Below, one piece after another: positions 36,138-48,030 of a DNA stretch of 64,000 nt. Position 1 is the first letter of the stretch; each line of letters opens with the position of its first letter. Both the position numbers and the translations under genes were made by a program. The notes beneath the pieces are model-generated. The model saw only the letters and a program-made list of their open reading frames with translations. It ran no database searches and had not been told where the DNA came from. This DNA is from Monosporascus cannonballus. Taxonomy: Eukaryota > Ascomycota > Sordariomycetes > Xylariales. Location of the stretch: the NCBI GenBank assembly GCA_004154925.1, contig QJNS01000280.1, positions 1 through 64,000 of the forward strand. The letters run 5' to 3'.

Positions 36138-36515
36138 TGTTATGACCCAACAAGTTACGGCCTCGGAAACTGTCGCAACAAATGACTAAGCCATGTGGGA
36201 CCAGTTACGTAATAGCTTGACGGGATCGATCGTAAAGCCTGCAGAGCCAGACTCGACGGAATCGATCGTAAAGCCTGTAAAGCCAGGTTCGGCAGGATGG
36301 AAAAATTAAAGTATAAGATACTTATTATTTCCATAATTTAGATAGCTTCAGTTTGCAATATTTATTAATATTAATCGTTTGCAATATGCTTTTGCGCTTT
36401 TGATATTAAAAAATATAACTAAGTTACTTTATTGTTTAAATTTCTATAATATTTCTGTTAATATAAACCCGTATAATTAAGGTTTAATAATTGGTTAAAC
36501 CGTTTAGCCGTTATA
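36138..36515 (+). repeat. 5' LTR of E2
   Basis: 378 bp from TGTTATGACCC to GTTATA (mutated CA end). U3 has two 36-bp tandem units starting GACGGGATCGATCGTAAAGC at 36219 and GACGGAATCGATCGTAAAGC at 36255, with a partial third. The 5' half is relatively GC-rich. Confidence 0.9.
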
Positions 36516-36599
36516 CGTTACAAGTTTTTGTTCAGTAATACCGTTAAACCTTAAATAATATTTAATATTGTCAAAATATCGACCAGCATTTAAAAAACC

Positions 36600-37560
36600 C
36601 TTGTTTAACAATTTTAGGCTCGAATTCGAGAACTGGAAAAAGAAAACTAATAATTTAAAGTTACGTTACTTACCTAAACCTCTTTCGCCCGTATAAAGCC
36701 CAGAAAATCGGAACCTTATAATGGGAAAGATAACTCTTAAACCTTTTTAACTTAGATACGAATTTATTTTCGTTTTTTAAACCTTAATAACCTAGCGGAT
36801 ATAGTCCTAACGGTAACAGTATATCTAACGGGAAATGCTGTTAATTAATTTAAACCGATTATAAGGAGTTTTCTAAAAATAGAAAAATCAAATAAAAATA
36901 TTTTTATTAATAAGATTGTTTCGTTTTATATTAATTTCGATGATAAAATGCGCGATAATTTCGGCAATCCGGATAAAAAACGATTTACGGCCTAATAATT
37001 CTTATAATTTCGACAAAAAGAATTTACGTCCAAATACGTCGTAACTTTTAAAAGCCTTACAGTTAAGGCCGGATAGGAAAATAACAAAATTAATATTTTT
37101 ATCGACATATTTTATAAAGAGCTAAAGGATAATATAAAAGATAAAATTATTTGGATTAAATAATTAATTACCTTAAACCGATATATTGCAAAAATATTTA
37201 AGATTAATAATGAACAATTTAAATAACGATAAAAGAAGAAGAGATAATATACCTTACGTTCGGGATATAAAAAGTTCAACTAGAAAAAAAACGAAATGCG
37301 CTTTTTACTTTTTACGGAACGGCGCTAGGATTTATGGAATTTGGCGTTACCCACAGATAAAATTAAAGCCAGATTAAATGTTTTAATTATGGCAAAATGG
37401 GATATAAGGCCTATAAATATAAGAAACCCAAAAGGCCACGATAAGATAACTGGATCTTTATACTGGAAGGATAACCTGGAAATAACCAAAAAAACGATAG
37501 CAAAGTTATTAACATAATCCAAGCCAAATACGCATTAGACCTATAATAAAAGGTCCAATA
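36600..37560 (+). pseudogene. E2 gag
   Basis: Begins near LEFENWKKKTNNLKLRYLPK followed by ENRNLIMGKITLKPF (36610-36760), matching the helical start and the Pro-rich, K-P-x-x-Y-D-G-K region of chromovirus gag. The C-terminal zinc knuckle at 37379-37420 reads CFNYGKMGYKAYKY: the first Cys survives, the others and the His are Tyr. A conserved tail follows (SKVINIIQAKYALDL). Stops are TAA/TAG. The plus frame 37186-37377 is out of register with the knuckle and is not the gag frame. Confidence 0.75.
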
Positions 37561-37599
37561 AGAACCATTATAATAAGAAATTCGACGCGGAATACAAAA

Positions 37600-40500
37600 A
37601 GCCAGAAAGGTAGCTTAACAAATATCGCAAACATAATCAAAAGCGTTATAAAAATAATTATACGAATACCAGAATTAAATAAAAGAAATTTGTTCCGGAA
37701 TACCTAATCGATACGGCAAAATATATGCTATATACTATTAACGACGAAAATATTCCAATTACGAAAAATAAAAGCAGGATATTTACGAACGAATTACCTA
37801 TATATACTATAAGGGATTCGATTTTTTAAATCGTACCGGAAATAACAAAAACTATAAGCAATAATATCGACATTTTCGAATTATAACTTTAAAAGATATC
37901 CACCAGCTGGCCGAAACAAAAAATTAATTCGAAAGAAAACAATGCCCGTAAGACAACTTTTTTATTATTATAAATAATATAACCACTAAACGGAAAAGGA
38001 ATTAATCTGAGGTACGGTAAAAAAAATTATGAAAAAACTATTACGAATTTGTATTTTTAGTTAAAATTTTTATAAATCATTACGAAAAAAAAGTTATCAA
38101 AAAATATATTAGTTTACAGAAACTTTCCAAAACGATAATTAAAACGACGTGTAATGGGATATAATTATAAATATAAGAAAACAATTTATTTAATAAAAAA
38201 AGAATTATACGAAATTTAAAAGTAATTAATATAATTTGAAGAAATAATACGCCGGCAATAACAACATATATAACAGCTTAACGCGTTAAACGAACAAAAT
38301 ATAAATGAAGCTCGACAGATTCGAACAGGAATTAAAAGAAAAAGGTTATTTGTAAAAAAGCTGTAAAATAACGAAACTCAGAGAAGTTAAAGAGAATTTC
38401 CGAAAAAGGTTTTAAACGCAACAATAAAAAACGTTAATAATCTTATTATTTTGGATATAAAATCGGAACGTATTAGTATACTGCAATAGTAGATTACGGA
38501 ATTCTGGAAAGAAATTACATTATACCAAATATGGTAAATAAGCTTAAATTGCTATAGAAATATAAGTTAAAACTTTACATAACGATAAATGCCGAAAGTT
38601 AGGAATTTGCTTACGATAATAAAAAAATTATACGCAAAATTAATTATCTCGAGATTTTTATTTAAGAACGATACCAGATAATTAATTTTAATATCGTTTT
38701 ATTTAGGAATTACAATATGATTTTAAAATTACCAGAAATACGCCAGTACGAAATTTTAATTAACGGTAAAATTAGATAAATAAAATTCATTTTATTCTTT
38801 ATTAATAAACGAAAAGAAAATTTCGAGTCCTAATATTCGATCGATAAAAGCGATAAATATAGGCATAAAAATACGATAAAAATCTTATTATCCAAAAGGA
38901 TAAAATGTAAAAAAATGGGCATTAAAACAAAATACGACGTATCGTTCTTATTATCCGAACGAAATTAAAGTAATGAAGTAACGATCTGGAATAATAAGAA
39001 TAGCAGCGCAAAAAATCAAAAACTTTAACTAATATATTATCATAATACGATAGATATAAGCAGCTTTTTAAAAAAGAGCTTAATACGAAATTACTAAAAT
39101 ATAGTGAATAAACATATAAAATAGTTTTTAAAAAATGATCTTTAACGAATTTTTATCTTATTTATAACTTTAATAAAAATAAATTATATATTCTTAGAAA
39201 ATATTTAAAAGATCGGTTACAAAAAGCAGAGATTTAACTTTAGAAGTTACTAATAAAATATCCGATATTTTTTATATTAAAAAAACCAAAAAATGCGATT
39301 TATAATTAGTTATCGACAATTAAACGATATTACCGTTAAGAATTAAATATTATTACTTTTAATTACGGAAATAAAAAACCGACTTTACGGAATTAAATAA
39401 TTTATAATATTCGATCTTAAAAATAAATATAACTTCATTAAGATAAAAAAAGGATACCAATACAAAATAATTTTTAAGATAAAATACGGATTATTTAAAT
39501 ATTTGGTTATATTAATAAAACTTACAAACGTATTAGCGATCTTTTAACAGATAATAAATTATGTGTTACGAAAATATCTTGATATTTTCGTCGTATGCTA
39601 TTTCGACGACATTCTCATTTTCTTGGAAATGGAAAAGGTATATGCAAGATAAATTTATAAAATCTTTCAAATTTTACAAAACGTAAGATTATTTGTTAAT
39701 ATAAAAAAAGGTTAATTTTATAAATAGAAAATAGAATATCTGGGATATATTATTATCTTAAGATATATTAGGATAAACCTTAAGAAAATCGTTATAATTA
39801 TAAAATAACAAACGCCAATAATAGTTAAGGAGGTACAGGCATTCTTTGGATTTGCTAATTATTACAGGAAGTTTATTCGAAATTTTAGCAAAATAATTAT
39901 ACCCTTAACGAACCTTACGAAAAAAAAAGAATTTAAATAGACGCCAAATACGGAAAAAGTTTTTCAAGATATTAAAAATGCAATTATTAACGAACTAATA
40001 TTAATTATATATAATTTAAACCATTTTGTTAAATTAAAAACCGATATTTCGGATTACGCGTTAAACGCAGTAATTAAATAATGAAATAATTAAGACAACT
40101 TACACTTTATTGTATTTTTTTCGTATAAATTAAAAGGAGCCGAATTTAATTACGGTATTCCAAATAAAGAATTTATAATTATTATTATAGCATTTTGGGA
40201 ATTTAAGCATTTTTTTAAAATGAAACTTATACCAGGTTAAGGTTTATATGGATTATCAAAATTTTATTTGATTTATTATAACCAGAAAATTTAAAAGACG
40301 ATAATTAAAATATGCAGATAAATTGGCGGATTTCGATTTCGTTATTATTTATAGAAAAGGTTCAGAAAATAACAAAGTAAATGCCCTAAATAAGCGACTA
40401 AATTTCGAAGAAAAATTGGTTAAGGTTAGTTGTATAATTTTCAATATTACCTTAAAAAGATATTTACGTTTACAATAAATTACGATAATTCGAGCAGTAT

Positions 40501-41903
40501 TTTTCGATATGTATTAAAAAGTTCAATAATATAATAACGGCCTTTTAAAAAACCAGAGAAAAAATGAGATACAAATTCCAGAAAAATACTAAGAAATTTT
40601 AATACAAAAAATATATAAATATTAATTATACGGATATTAAAAGATTTACAAAACCTTAAAACGGCTTTAACGTATATATTCTTTTTTTAAAATAAAATTA
40701 ACAGAATAAAAAATTATATAGCAATATAATATTTATGCTAGAATAAAAGTTCGATAATATAAGCTATACGAAAAATTATAACTATTTTTAATTGTAAAGT
40801 AATTATGGTATTCTGTTATATTCAATTTTATTATTAAACTTTATAGGTTAAAAACTCTAGTTACGGAAATATATTACGATAGCATTTTCGTAATCCTTAA
40901 CCGATTAACGAAGTTTTCTTATTTTTTACCATATTATAAGAATATAAACGCCGAACAAATAGCATATATTTTCTTTAAATACATTTTTAATTTATACGAA
41001 TTACCTTTGGAAATTATTTTAAGTAAAGGATTAATATTTCAATCTAAATTATAATAAAGCTTAATAATATAAATTAATCTAAATTACAACTAATTTAACG
41101 TATTTAAATTATAAATAAATAAGTAAATAAAACGAATAAACTAAACCCTGGAAACTTACATACGATATTATATTAATTATGAACAAAATAATTCGCTTAA
41201 GAAATTACCAATTCCATAATTAGCTTATGATACTAATTATTACGAAAATATTAAGATAATATTTGCGGACGCAAATTTTGGTTTTATTTTAAAAATTTAC
41301 AAGACAATACGTAATAACGGTCCAATTAATATCAAAATAACTTTTACGTTAAAATAATTACGATAAGCATATTAAGAAATAAAAATAGAACTAAAATTGG
41401 TACGAAATTAAATAAGCAAGTATTGTAACCAGAAAAGAATTAAAGGAATTAATTTTCGAAAAAGGGAAAATGGTTTTTTTCGTTATTAAAAATATTTAAA
41501 CGAAATAACTTAATAAGAAGTTTGATTTTAAATATATCGGTTTATATAAAATTGCCAAGCAATTCTTAGAAAATAATTATTAATTAAAACTTTTACCCAA
41601 AATTAAACTTTATTTAATTTTTTATATTTTTTTATTCGAATTAATAACGGATATAATTAAGGTATATACGACACAAAACGATATGGAAGTAAAAGACAAA
41701 TAAATATACAAGGTAAAGAAAATTTTCGATATGCGTAAACAAAATGGATTTACATAGTACCTAATTAAATGGAAAAAATATGCGGGTTCCGAAAATATCT
41801 GAAAACCCGCTAAAAACCTTATAAACGCCTAACGTTTATTAAAGAATTTTTACTAATAACGCCGAAATCGGCAGGGTCGAAAAACCTTTAATTAATAAAC
41901 GAT
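37600..41903 (+). pseudogene. E2 pol (protease, RT, RNase H, integrase, chromodomain)
   Basis: RT catalytic motif VVCYFDDILIF, with YFDD at 39599-39610, both Asp kept. Upstream, FIKIKKGYQYKIIFKIKYG-like sequence (39430-39490) matches the RT palm. After it come [16 protein letters not shown] (39845-39890) and RNase H-like sequence near 40020-40230. The end has a chromodomain (about 41700-41865): IYKVKKIFDMRKQNGF, then YLIKWKKYAGSENI, KPAKNLINA and RLLKNFY. One Trp of the aromatic cage region is intact, another is a stop. Chromodomains bind methylated histone tails. Frame is broken by many TAA/TAG stops. Confidence 0.8.
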
Positions 41904-42403
41904 TAATTTATAGACTCCAGGTTGGACCAGTTAAAAGGAGGTACAGCTTCCGTTGTTATAGGCTTAGCAGCCTCCAGATCGGCCTGTTTTTTTTGACGTT
42001 CCAACTTATCTAACTTTTCCAGGGACCGAAATTCACGAAATAATATGCGTGTTATACGGTTGATCCATAATTTCTTTTATTTTCGAAAACGACGAACTTT
42101 GGCATATGCTTATTCCGTTTTTTTCTCCGTTTTTTTAAATTTTGTTTTAATTTTAAAATAATTAGAAATAAGTTTTTTAAGTTAAAAAGTAGAAAGACCG
42201 TTAATGTTATAAAGGCCTTTGTTTCGTATTACGTATTTTTTATACCGAGAGGAATTCGACGAAAAAGTACGATAAAAAAATAACCCGCAACGAATATAAT
42301 AAGAACATACAGGTATATCCATAGTTCGAAAAATAATTAATTTAAGTAAGTTATTTCGTTTTTTCGTTTTTCTGTTAATCGGCTTTTTAATACAACCCCA
42401 TAT
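41904..42403 (-). pseudogene. Antisense accessory frame of E2
   Basis: On the strand opposite pol, between the chromodomain end and the 3' LTR. The start aligns with that of E1: GCIKK is shared, and the ATG of E1 is ATA here (42401-42403), a G-to-A change. Cys-containing middle (VCSYYIRCGLFFYRTF), then after an indel ILFREFRSLEKLDKLERQKK, QADLEAAKPITTEAVPPFNW and a TAA at 41904-41906. The last part parallels E1 (EKFKRFEKK, EQLEAA, PAINWL). The two copies have diverged, yet both keep Lys/Glu helix, LEAA and P-x-N/F-N-W features. Pol ends next to its stop codon, so the two frames are convergent. Confidence 0.65.
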
Positions 42404-42468
42404 AATAGTAAAAGGAAAACTTACGGAAAAAGATTTTTCGGAACAAAAATTATAGAAAAAGAAAATCA

Positions 42469-42846
42469 TATTATAACTTAATAAGTTACGGCCTTGGAAA
42501 CGGTCGTAATAAATAACTAAGCCATATAGGTCTAGTCACATAATGGCTCGACGGGATCGATCGTAAAGCCTATAAAGCCAGGCTTAACGGGATCGATCGT
42601 AGAGTCAATAAAGCTAGGTTTGACGGGATAGAAAAGTTAAAATATAAGATATTTATTATTTCCATAGTTTAGATAGTTTTAGCTTGTAACACTTATTAAT
42701 ACCAATCGTTTATAATACGCTTTTGCGCCCTTGGTATTAAGAAACGTGACTAAGTTATTTTATTACTTAGATTCCTACGATATTTCTGCTAACATAAATC
42801 CGTACGACTAAGGTTTAATAATTAGTTAAACCGCCTAGCCGTCACA
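42469..42846 (+). repeat. 3' LTR of E2, with polypurine tract before it
   Basis: 378 bp from TATTATAACTT to GTCACA (intact CA end). It is preceded by a purine tract (about 42455-42466, GAAAAAGAAAAT). It carries the same two 36-bp units at 42550 and 42586. Confidence 0.9.
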
Positions 42847-42851
42847 TTAAC

Positions 42852-44214
42852 AAGGTCTAGATATTAAGTTAAAATTTGATATAAATTGTTAATTTATATA
42901 ATAATTATATTGATTTTTAAAAGTACTTATTATTATATTTACATTAATTTTTATATTATTATTTAAAATTTAATAAATAATTTCGAAAATCGTTTTAATT
43001 ATCTTTGACATTTTCAGTAAATGTCAATTAAACGTTAAGTTGACTATACCTAATTTAATTTAAGTAATTTACTATATTAGTGATATAAACATTTTAAAAC
43101 AATATTTTAGAAATTCGTTATAAAGTTTTACAAACGTTTCCTGCTAAAGGTTTTATAAACATAAATAACAAAGGTTTAATTATAAAGATATTTACTTTTT
43201 ATCTTTATTCTACAAACCTTTATCGATTAATTAATTATTTTATTTATTTTCAAATATAAAGTATTTTCACTAAATAAATTATAAATATAGTTTTAAAAAT
43301 AAAATCCGATTTTTGAAAATATAAGGTTTATTAGATTTAATTAATTTAATAATTTTATAATAAGCATAGATGTTTTAAATTCAAAGTAGATTTTAAAATC
43401 ATTTAAATATTTAATTTGTTAAAAATATCAGCGGATATTAACATTACAATTATTATTAGTATATAATTTATATTGGTTTAAAAATTATTAATTATTAAAT
43501 ATTTAAAAGATTAAAACGTTTAATTATTGTATATAAAACATATTAGTTTTATAATTATATTTAATTAATTACGAACGTTTCTACAACACATATAACTTTA
43601 ATATAACTTAATTATAATATATATATATATATATTTCGCTCAAAGTGTAGTCTTTTCGTATTAATTATATTAAAAATATCGAGTTAGCTGATATTGATAA
43701 TTCTAATAGTTAAATATTTTCTTGTTTCAAAAAAGTAAAATTTTTTGAATTTTTTAGTTTATTTTTAAATTTCACATTACAGCGCATTAGGTTTATCTTT
43801 TTTATAGAAAAAAACTTGCTATGTTTTAAAGCTGAAAATGCGGGTAATTTTCTTTTAAAAAGTTTTAAAATTTTTATTAACCAATTAATCCGAAGTTATA
43901 AGTGGCGTTTTTATCTTATTTGTTTTTTATAATGTGAGTAATTTTTTTCTTAGCCGATATCTTAAAACCAAATAAGTAAAACGGAAAAAGTATTATAATA
44001 AAACTTAACATAATATATGTATTTCTTTTAAAACAAATAAAATTTTTAATTATCAAATATTTAAGTTTTTTATAGAAATAATACATATAAGATATTATTT
44101 AAAAACAAAATTTAAAAAGAATAGTTAGTAAAAAAAAGATAATATTCGTTTTCTAGTTAAAGCGATTATATATTTGGAATTAATTATATAACAAAATATA
44201 ATAAAAAGATTCTT
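42852..44214. other. AT-rich sequence without recognisable gene
   Basis: Continuation of the E2 insertion site. Very AT-rich, with an AT simple repeat at about 43617-43634. The minus and plus frames here are short and of biased composition. I see no transposon motif. Confidence 0.5.
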
Positions 44215-44601
44215 AAATAAATAGTTTCGAAACTAAGAGCTTTTTTAAAAAAATATATTACGACTTAATAGCTTAAAGGCTTAAAATACGATTTTTGTAT
44301 TGTAATCTAAATAAAAACTTGATACGTGAAATTGATTTCGAAAGATTAAGACATTTATTTTAATTCAATAAAATTGATTTAAAATATTAAAATATTTATT
44401 TTATCAAGTAATTAAATATGTACGATTATTACTATATATTTTAAGTATTGTCCGCTTGTCATATAATTTCGTTAATTAAGAAACTTGAATATTACGAGAC
44501 CTAATTTAGTTATTTTATTTTTTAATAATCTACTATACTTCTATTAAAATAAACTAGTACAACGAAAGTTTAATAGTTAGTTAAACTTTATAGCTATTAC
44601 A
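44215..44601 (+). repeat. Old solo LTR of the E1/E2 family
   Basis: The 3' half reads TAGTTATTTTATTTTTTAATA, then CTATTAAAATAAACTAG and GTTTAATAGTTAGTTAAAC, in the same order as in the LTRs of E1 and E2, and ends TATTACA. The 5' half has GACTTAATAGCTTAAAGGC, comparable to the E1 LTR. It is more decayed than the paired LTRs. The start is uncertain. Confidence 0.55.
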
Positions 44602-47600
44602 TATAGGCTTTAATTCTTAACCAGTTTATAATTTGTTGTTTTTAGCGGTTTATACCTATTGTAACGTACTGTATATAAGTTGTGATTTATTCTTAACTAG
44701 CTGTTATAAATATACAATAGCTTTCAAATTATCACAGCTTTCTTAGATTTCTTTTACTCGTTTTCCCAATTTCTTCCAACTTATCTAAACTTCGTTCTAT
44801 AACGCTAAATATTAACTAATGAAATGTTAATTTTTCCTAACAAATTAACGAGATCGGAATTTAAGTTATTAAAACAATATTTATTTTATAATTTGTTTTT
44901 TAAAAAAACAAAAACGAACATTCGTAATAAGTTGATAATCATACGTATTTGTAATTATATATATATCTATATACAATTATTTCGATTAAAGTTTATGATT
45001 AATATTGTTTTAATTATAATTTAAATTTGTTTATTATTTTTATATTTTACTTTATTTTTTAAGTCAAATTTAATATAGTTACGTTGTCTTTTTTTGAACA
45101 AAAAATGACAAATTCACAATCGCGTAACTTTATTCATCAAAGCTATTCCAAAAATAAATACATAAATATATAATAATATTAGAAAAATAACCTTAAATAT
45201 ATACTATATTTGAATAATTTACAGATAATTAAATTTTATATATTAATAATTAAGGAATTAATAAATATATTGCAAATTTAATAATCAAATTACTTAATAA
45301 TATACGAGAATTAATAAAATTTAATAATTGCTATACACAAATTTACATTGTGTTATTTATTAGAAAATTTATTATTAGAAATTAACATAATTTATACTAT
45401 TTTAAATGAGAATTTGGACTTTATAATATTATTTAATTCTAATCACTTTGAAATTTTAAATTAATTACTTATAACTTTAAAATATAAGTATATAATACGA
45501 TATAAAAATATTAAAGTAATAATATTATAATAAATATATGTGTATATTCATGGATTTCGAATTAATATAAGTATAGTAATTTTTATAGTGTTCGAATTTA
45601 TTAAAATCTAATATTAATGTATTTAAACAGTTAAATATTTACGAATATTATATTACGTTAAATACACACGTAAATTAATAAATAAATAAAATATTAAAAT
45701 TAAGTTTTCATAAAAGTATTTTTATTAACGTTAAAATATATTGGATAAATAAATATTACAAAGTGGTATAATGTTTTAATACGATTGTTTAATATTTAAA
45801 ATTGTATTTATAAATTTTCATTGCGAATAACAATATTTTATAAATTAATAATAACATTATTAATATTATCACGATTATTTATAACTATATTTCGATTTAA
45901 TTCATATTATTTGATTTGGATTTTATATTTCTATTAATATAGTTTATCAACTTTATATAAAAAAGGTTTTTAGTATTTTTAAAATTAAATATATATCATG
46001 TAATAAAAGTTTTATAATTAGATTAAATATAATTTATAAAAGAATATATTTTCAACAGTATTCAAAATATTTATTATAATCTTTAATGCGAAGTATATAA
46101 TTTTAAGGTTTTTAAATAATTTTCGAAACATTTCGTTTCTTTATAGAAATTAAAAAATAAGTAATTACATATGAAAACTTTACGGGAATTAAATTAAAAT
46201 AAGTACATGAAACTTAATATAGCAGTATGTTTTATATTTATTTTAGAATATATATAACTAAAATTTGATATTTATTTATATATATTTATTAAACTGAAGA
46301 TATATTTAAAATATATATATATGTGATAATATTCACAGCTAGTTCTTGTAAGGTGGACTTGGGTGTCCAAACCCTAATTAGTGTTTAGAATTGTTGACCT
46401 TTTGATATTGTGGCTATCATCGCAGCTTCGCTATTTTACAATTATTTTAAATACTAATTTAAAAATTTCTCAATTTGTAGACAAAATAGCATAGTTATAT
46501 TAAAGGTTATTAGATTTATAAATTTGTATATCTATAATATTTTCCTATTTAAAGTAGCTTTTGAAAAATTCTTTATTTAATGCGACCTATTTAAAATAAA
46601 AATATTTAATATATATAAGAAATTTTAAAATGTTTTAATTAGTTTTTTTTCGCAAAATAAATTTGATATTTTGATAAAAATACACATATTTTCGCTTAAG
46701 CGTTACTTTACATAAATTTATTATGTATATTATAGGTTTTAAGTATTTTAATGCTATCGAAGAAATAATAAAGTTATAAGATTTTAACTTCAATTTATTA
46801 ATAGATTAATTTTTTATAAAAAGTATATTGTTATAATTTAGTATTACCCCGTTTTTTAGTCATGTCAATAATTTAATAGATAATCTTTTTTAACTTTATT
46901 AAAATAATAATTAACTGTTATTTAATATTCTTTCGAAATAGAAAATTAAAATTATTATCGGTTTTTATAAAAATCTTAAATACAATTATATTGTTCGTAC
47001 ATTATATATTATAACTATACATACTATATTAAGCGATTAATCTTAACATTATTTAATGAATTGTAAATTTAATATATGTAAATATAATTAATAAAGTCTT
47101 AAATTAAATATTATATTTTATAACATGAATTTCATTATACAGTAATATAGTTTTATTATTTAGTTTAAATTTAATAAAAGTTTCAAAAAATATTTAAAGA
47201 TAATATTTAAGATAACAGGGTTTCCTAATATTTTATAATATATTATTATAATGCGCGGTTTAGAAAAAGTATATATAATATTAATATTATTATTTTTCAT
47301 AGTCTTTTTAATTCTCTATAATTATTTTTTATAATAGAAACTTTATATTCGTTAAATGTTTTCGAAAAGTAAATATGACCTTATTTGTAAATGTAATAAT
47401 AAAACATTTTAATATGTTAACTTTTTATTTTAAAATATTTAGTATATTGAAAATCTTCATTTATACTTTAGAACAATAAATAAATATGTAAGAAAGTTTT
47501 TAATATACATTATAATATTATAATAAGTTAATTTTCAAACGTTAAAACACTAGATATATAAAATGCTTATAATTTAAAGTAAAATAATGTTTTTTCTAAA

Positions 47601-47934
47601 TTACTAAATAAAGGTATACTATTAATATTATTATGTATAAATAATGTAATATATATATGTATATTAATTATAATATTAACTTAATTTTATTAGTTTTATT
47701 ATATTAATAAATTGTATTTTATTTAAACATTTGTATAAAAATATTTCAAAATATTAAATGAAATACTATTAAACATATAAGATATATTTACGTTTAAGCT
47801 TTGTTTTTTAGGCTCAAGTTATATATATAGAAAATTATTATACGATATGATTTGGATAATAAATATAATTTCTCACATGTTGGAATATAATAACCAATTT
47901 ATAGTTTTGATAATTAAGATAAATTATACCTCAG
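44602..47934. other. AT-rich sequence, mostly featureless
   Basis: No transposon domain is recognised. Two short stretches are less AT-biased. One is 44640-44820, with a pyrimidine-rich run ending in an ATG at 44824 and 66 open codons (MLIFPNKLTRSEFKLLKQYL...) of unknown nature. The other is 46336-46440 (AAGGTGGACTTGGGTGTCC, then TGTGGCTATCATCGCAGC), which may be a fragment of R1. CpG is nearly absent elsewhere. Confidence 0.5.
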
Positions 47935-48030
47935 TTTTATAAAGTCTTTTTCTAAAGCCGAGTAGTTGTTATCAAGCTCTGACTATAATAAACGATATGC
48001 TTGCTGGCTACAATTCGACAGAGTTTTTAA
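47935..48030 (+). repeat. Dispersed repeat R2, copy 2
   Basis: Matches 36045-36137 in the same orientation (TTCTAAAGCCGAGTAGTTGT, CAAGCTCTGACT, TATGCTTGCTGGCTA). This copy is uninterrupted at the point where E2 sits in the other one and continues as ACAGAGTTTTTAATG. Identity unknown. Confidence 0.5.

Larger units (their letters stand above)
36138..42846 (+). mobile_element. Chromovirus E2, same family as E1, RIP-inactivated
   Basis: Two LTRs of exactly 378 bp (36138-36515, 42469-42846) with a perfect target duplication TTAAC (36133-36137, 42847-42851). The interior is plus-sense: gag with zinc knuckle, pol with YFDD, chromodomain; then an antisense frame (41904-42403) before the 3' LTR. Gag and LTR 3' ends match E1, while the U3 parts of the LTRs differ. 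Confidence 0.92.

Noticed and set aside
36219..36290. CRISPR-like direct repeats
   Set aside because: Two tandem 36-bp units inside an LTR with no unique spacers, in a fungal genome.
37186..37522. Plus frame 37186-37377 and minus frame 37325-37522 in E2
   Set aside because: The first is out of register with the gag zinc knuckle; the second is antisense to it.
44824..45024. 66-codon plus frame after a pyrimidine-rich stretch
   Set aside because: The promoter-like setting is suggestive, but the product is Ile/Leu/Lys-rich with no motif; noted only within the surrounding AT-rich feature.
46340..46420. Possible tRNA in the less AT-rich island
   Set aside because: No acceptor pairing and no T-arm consensus could be built.
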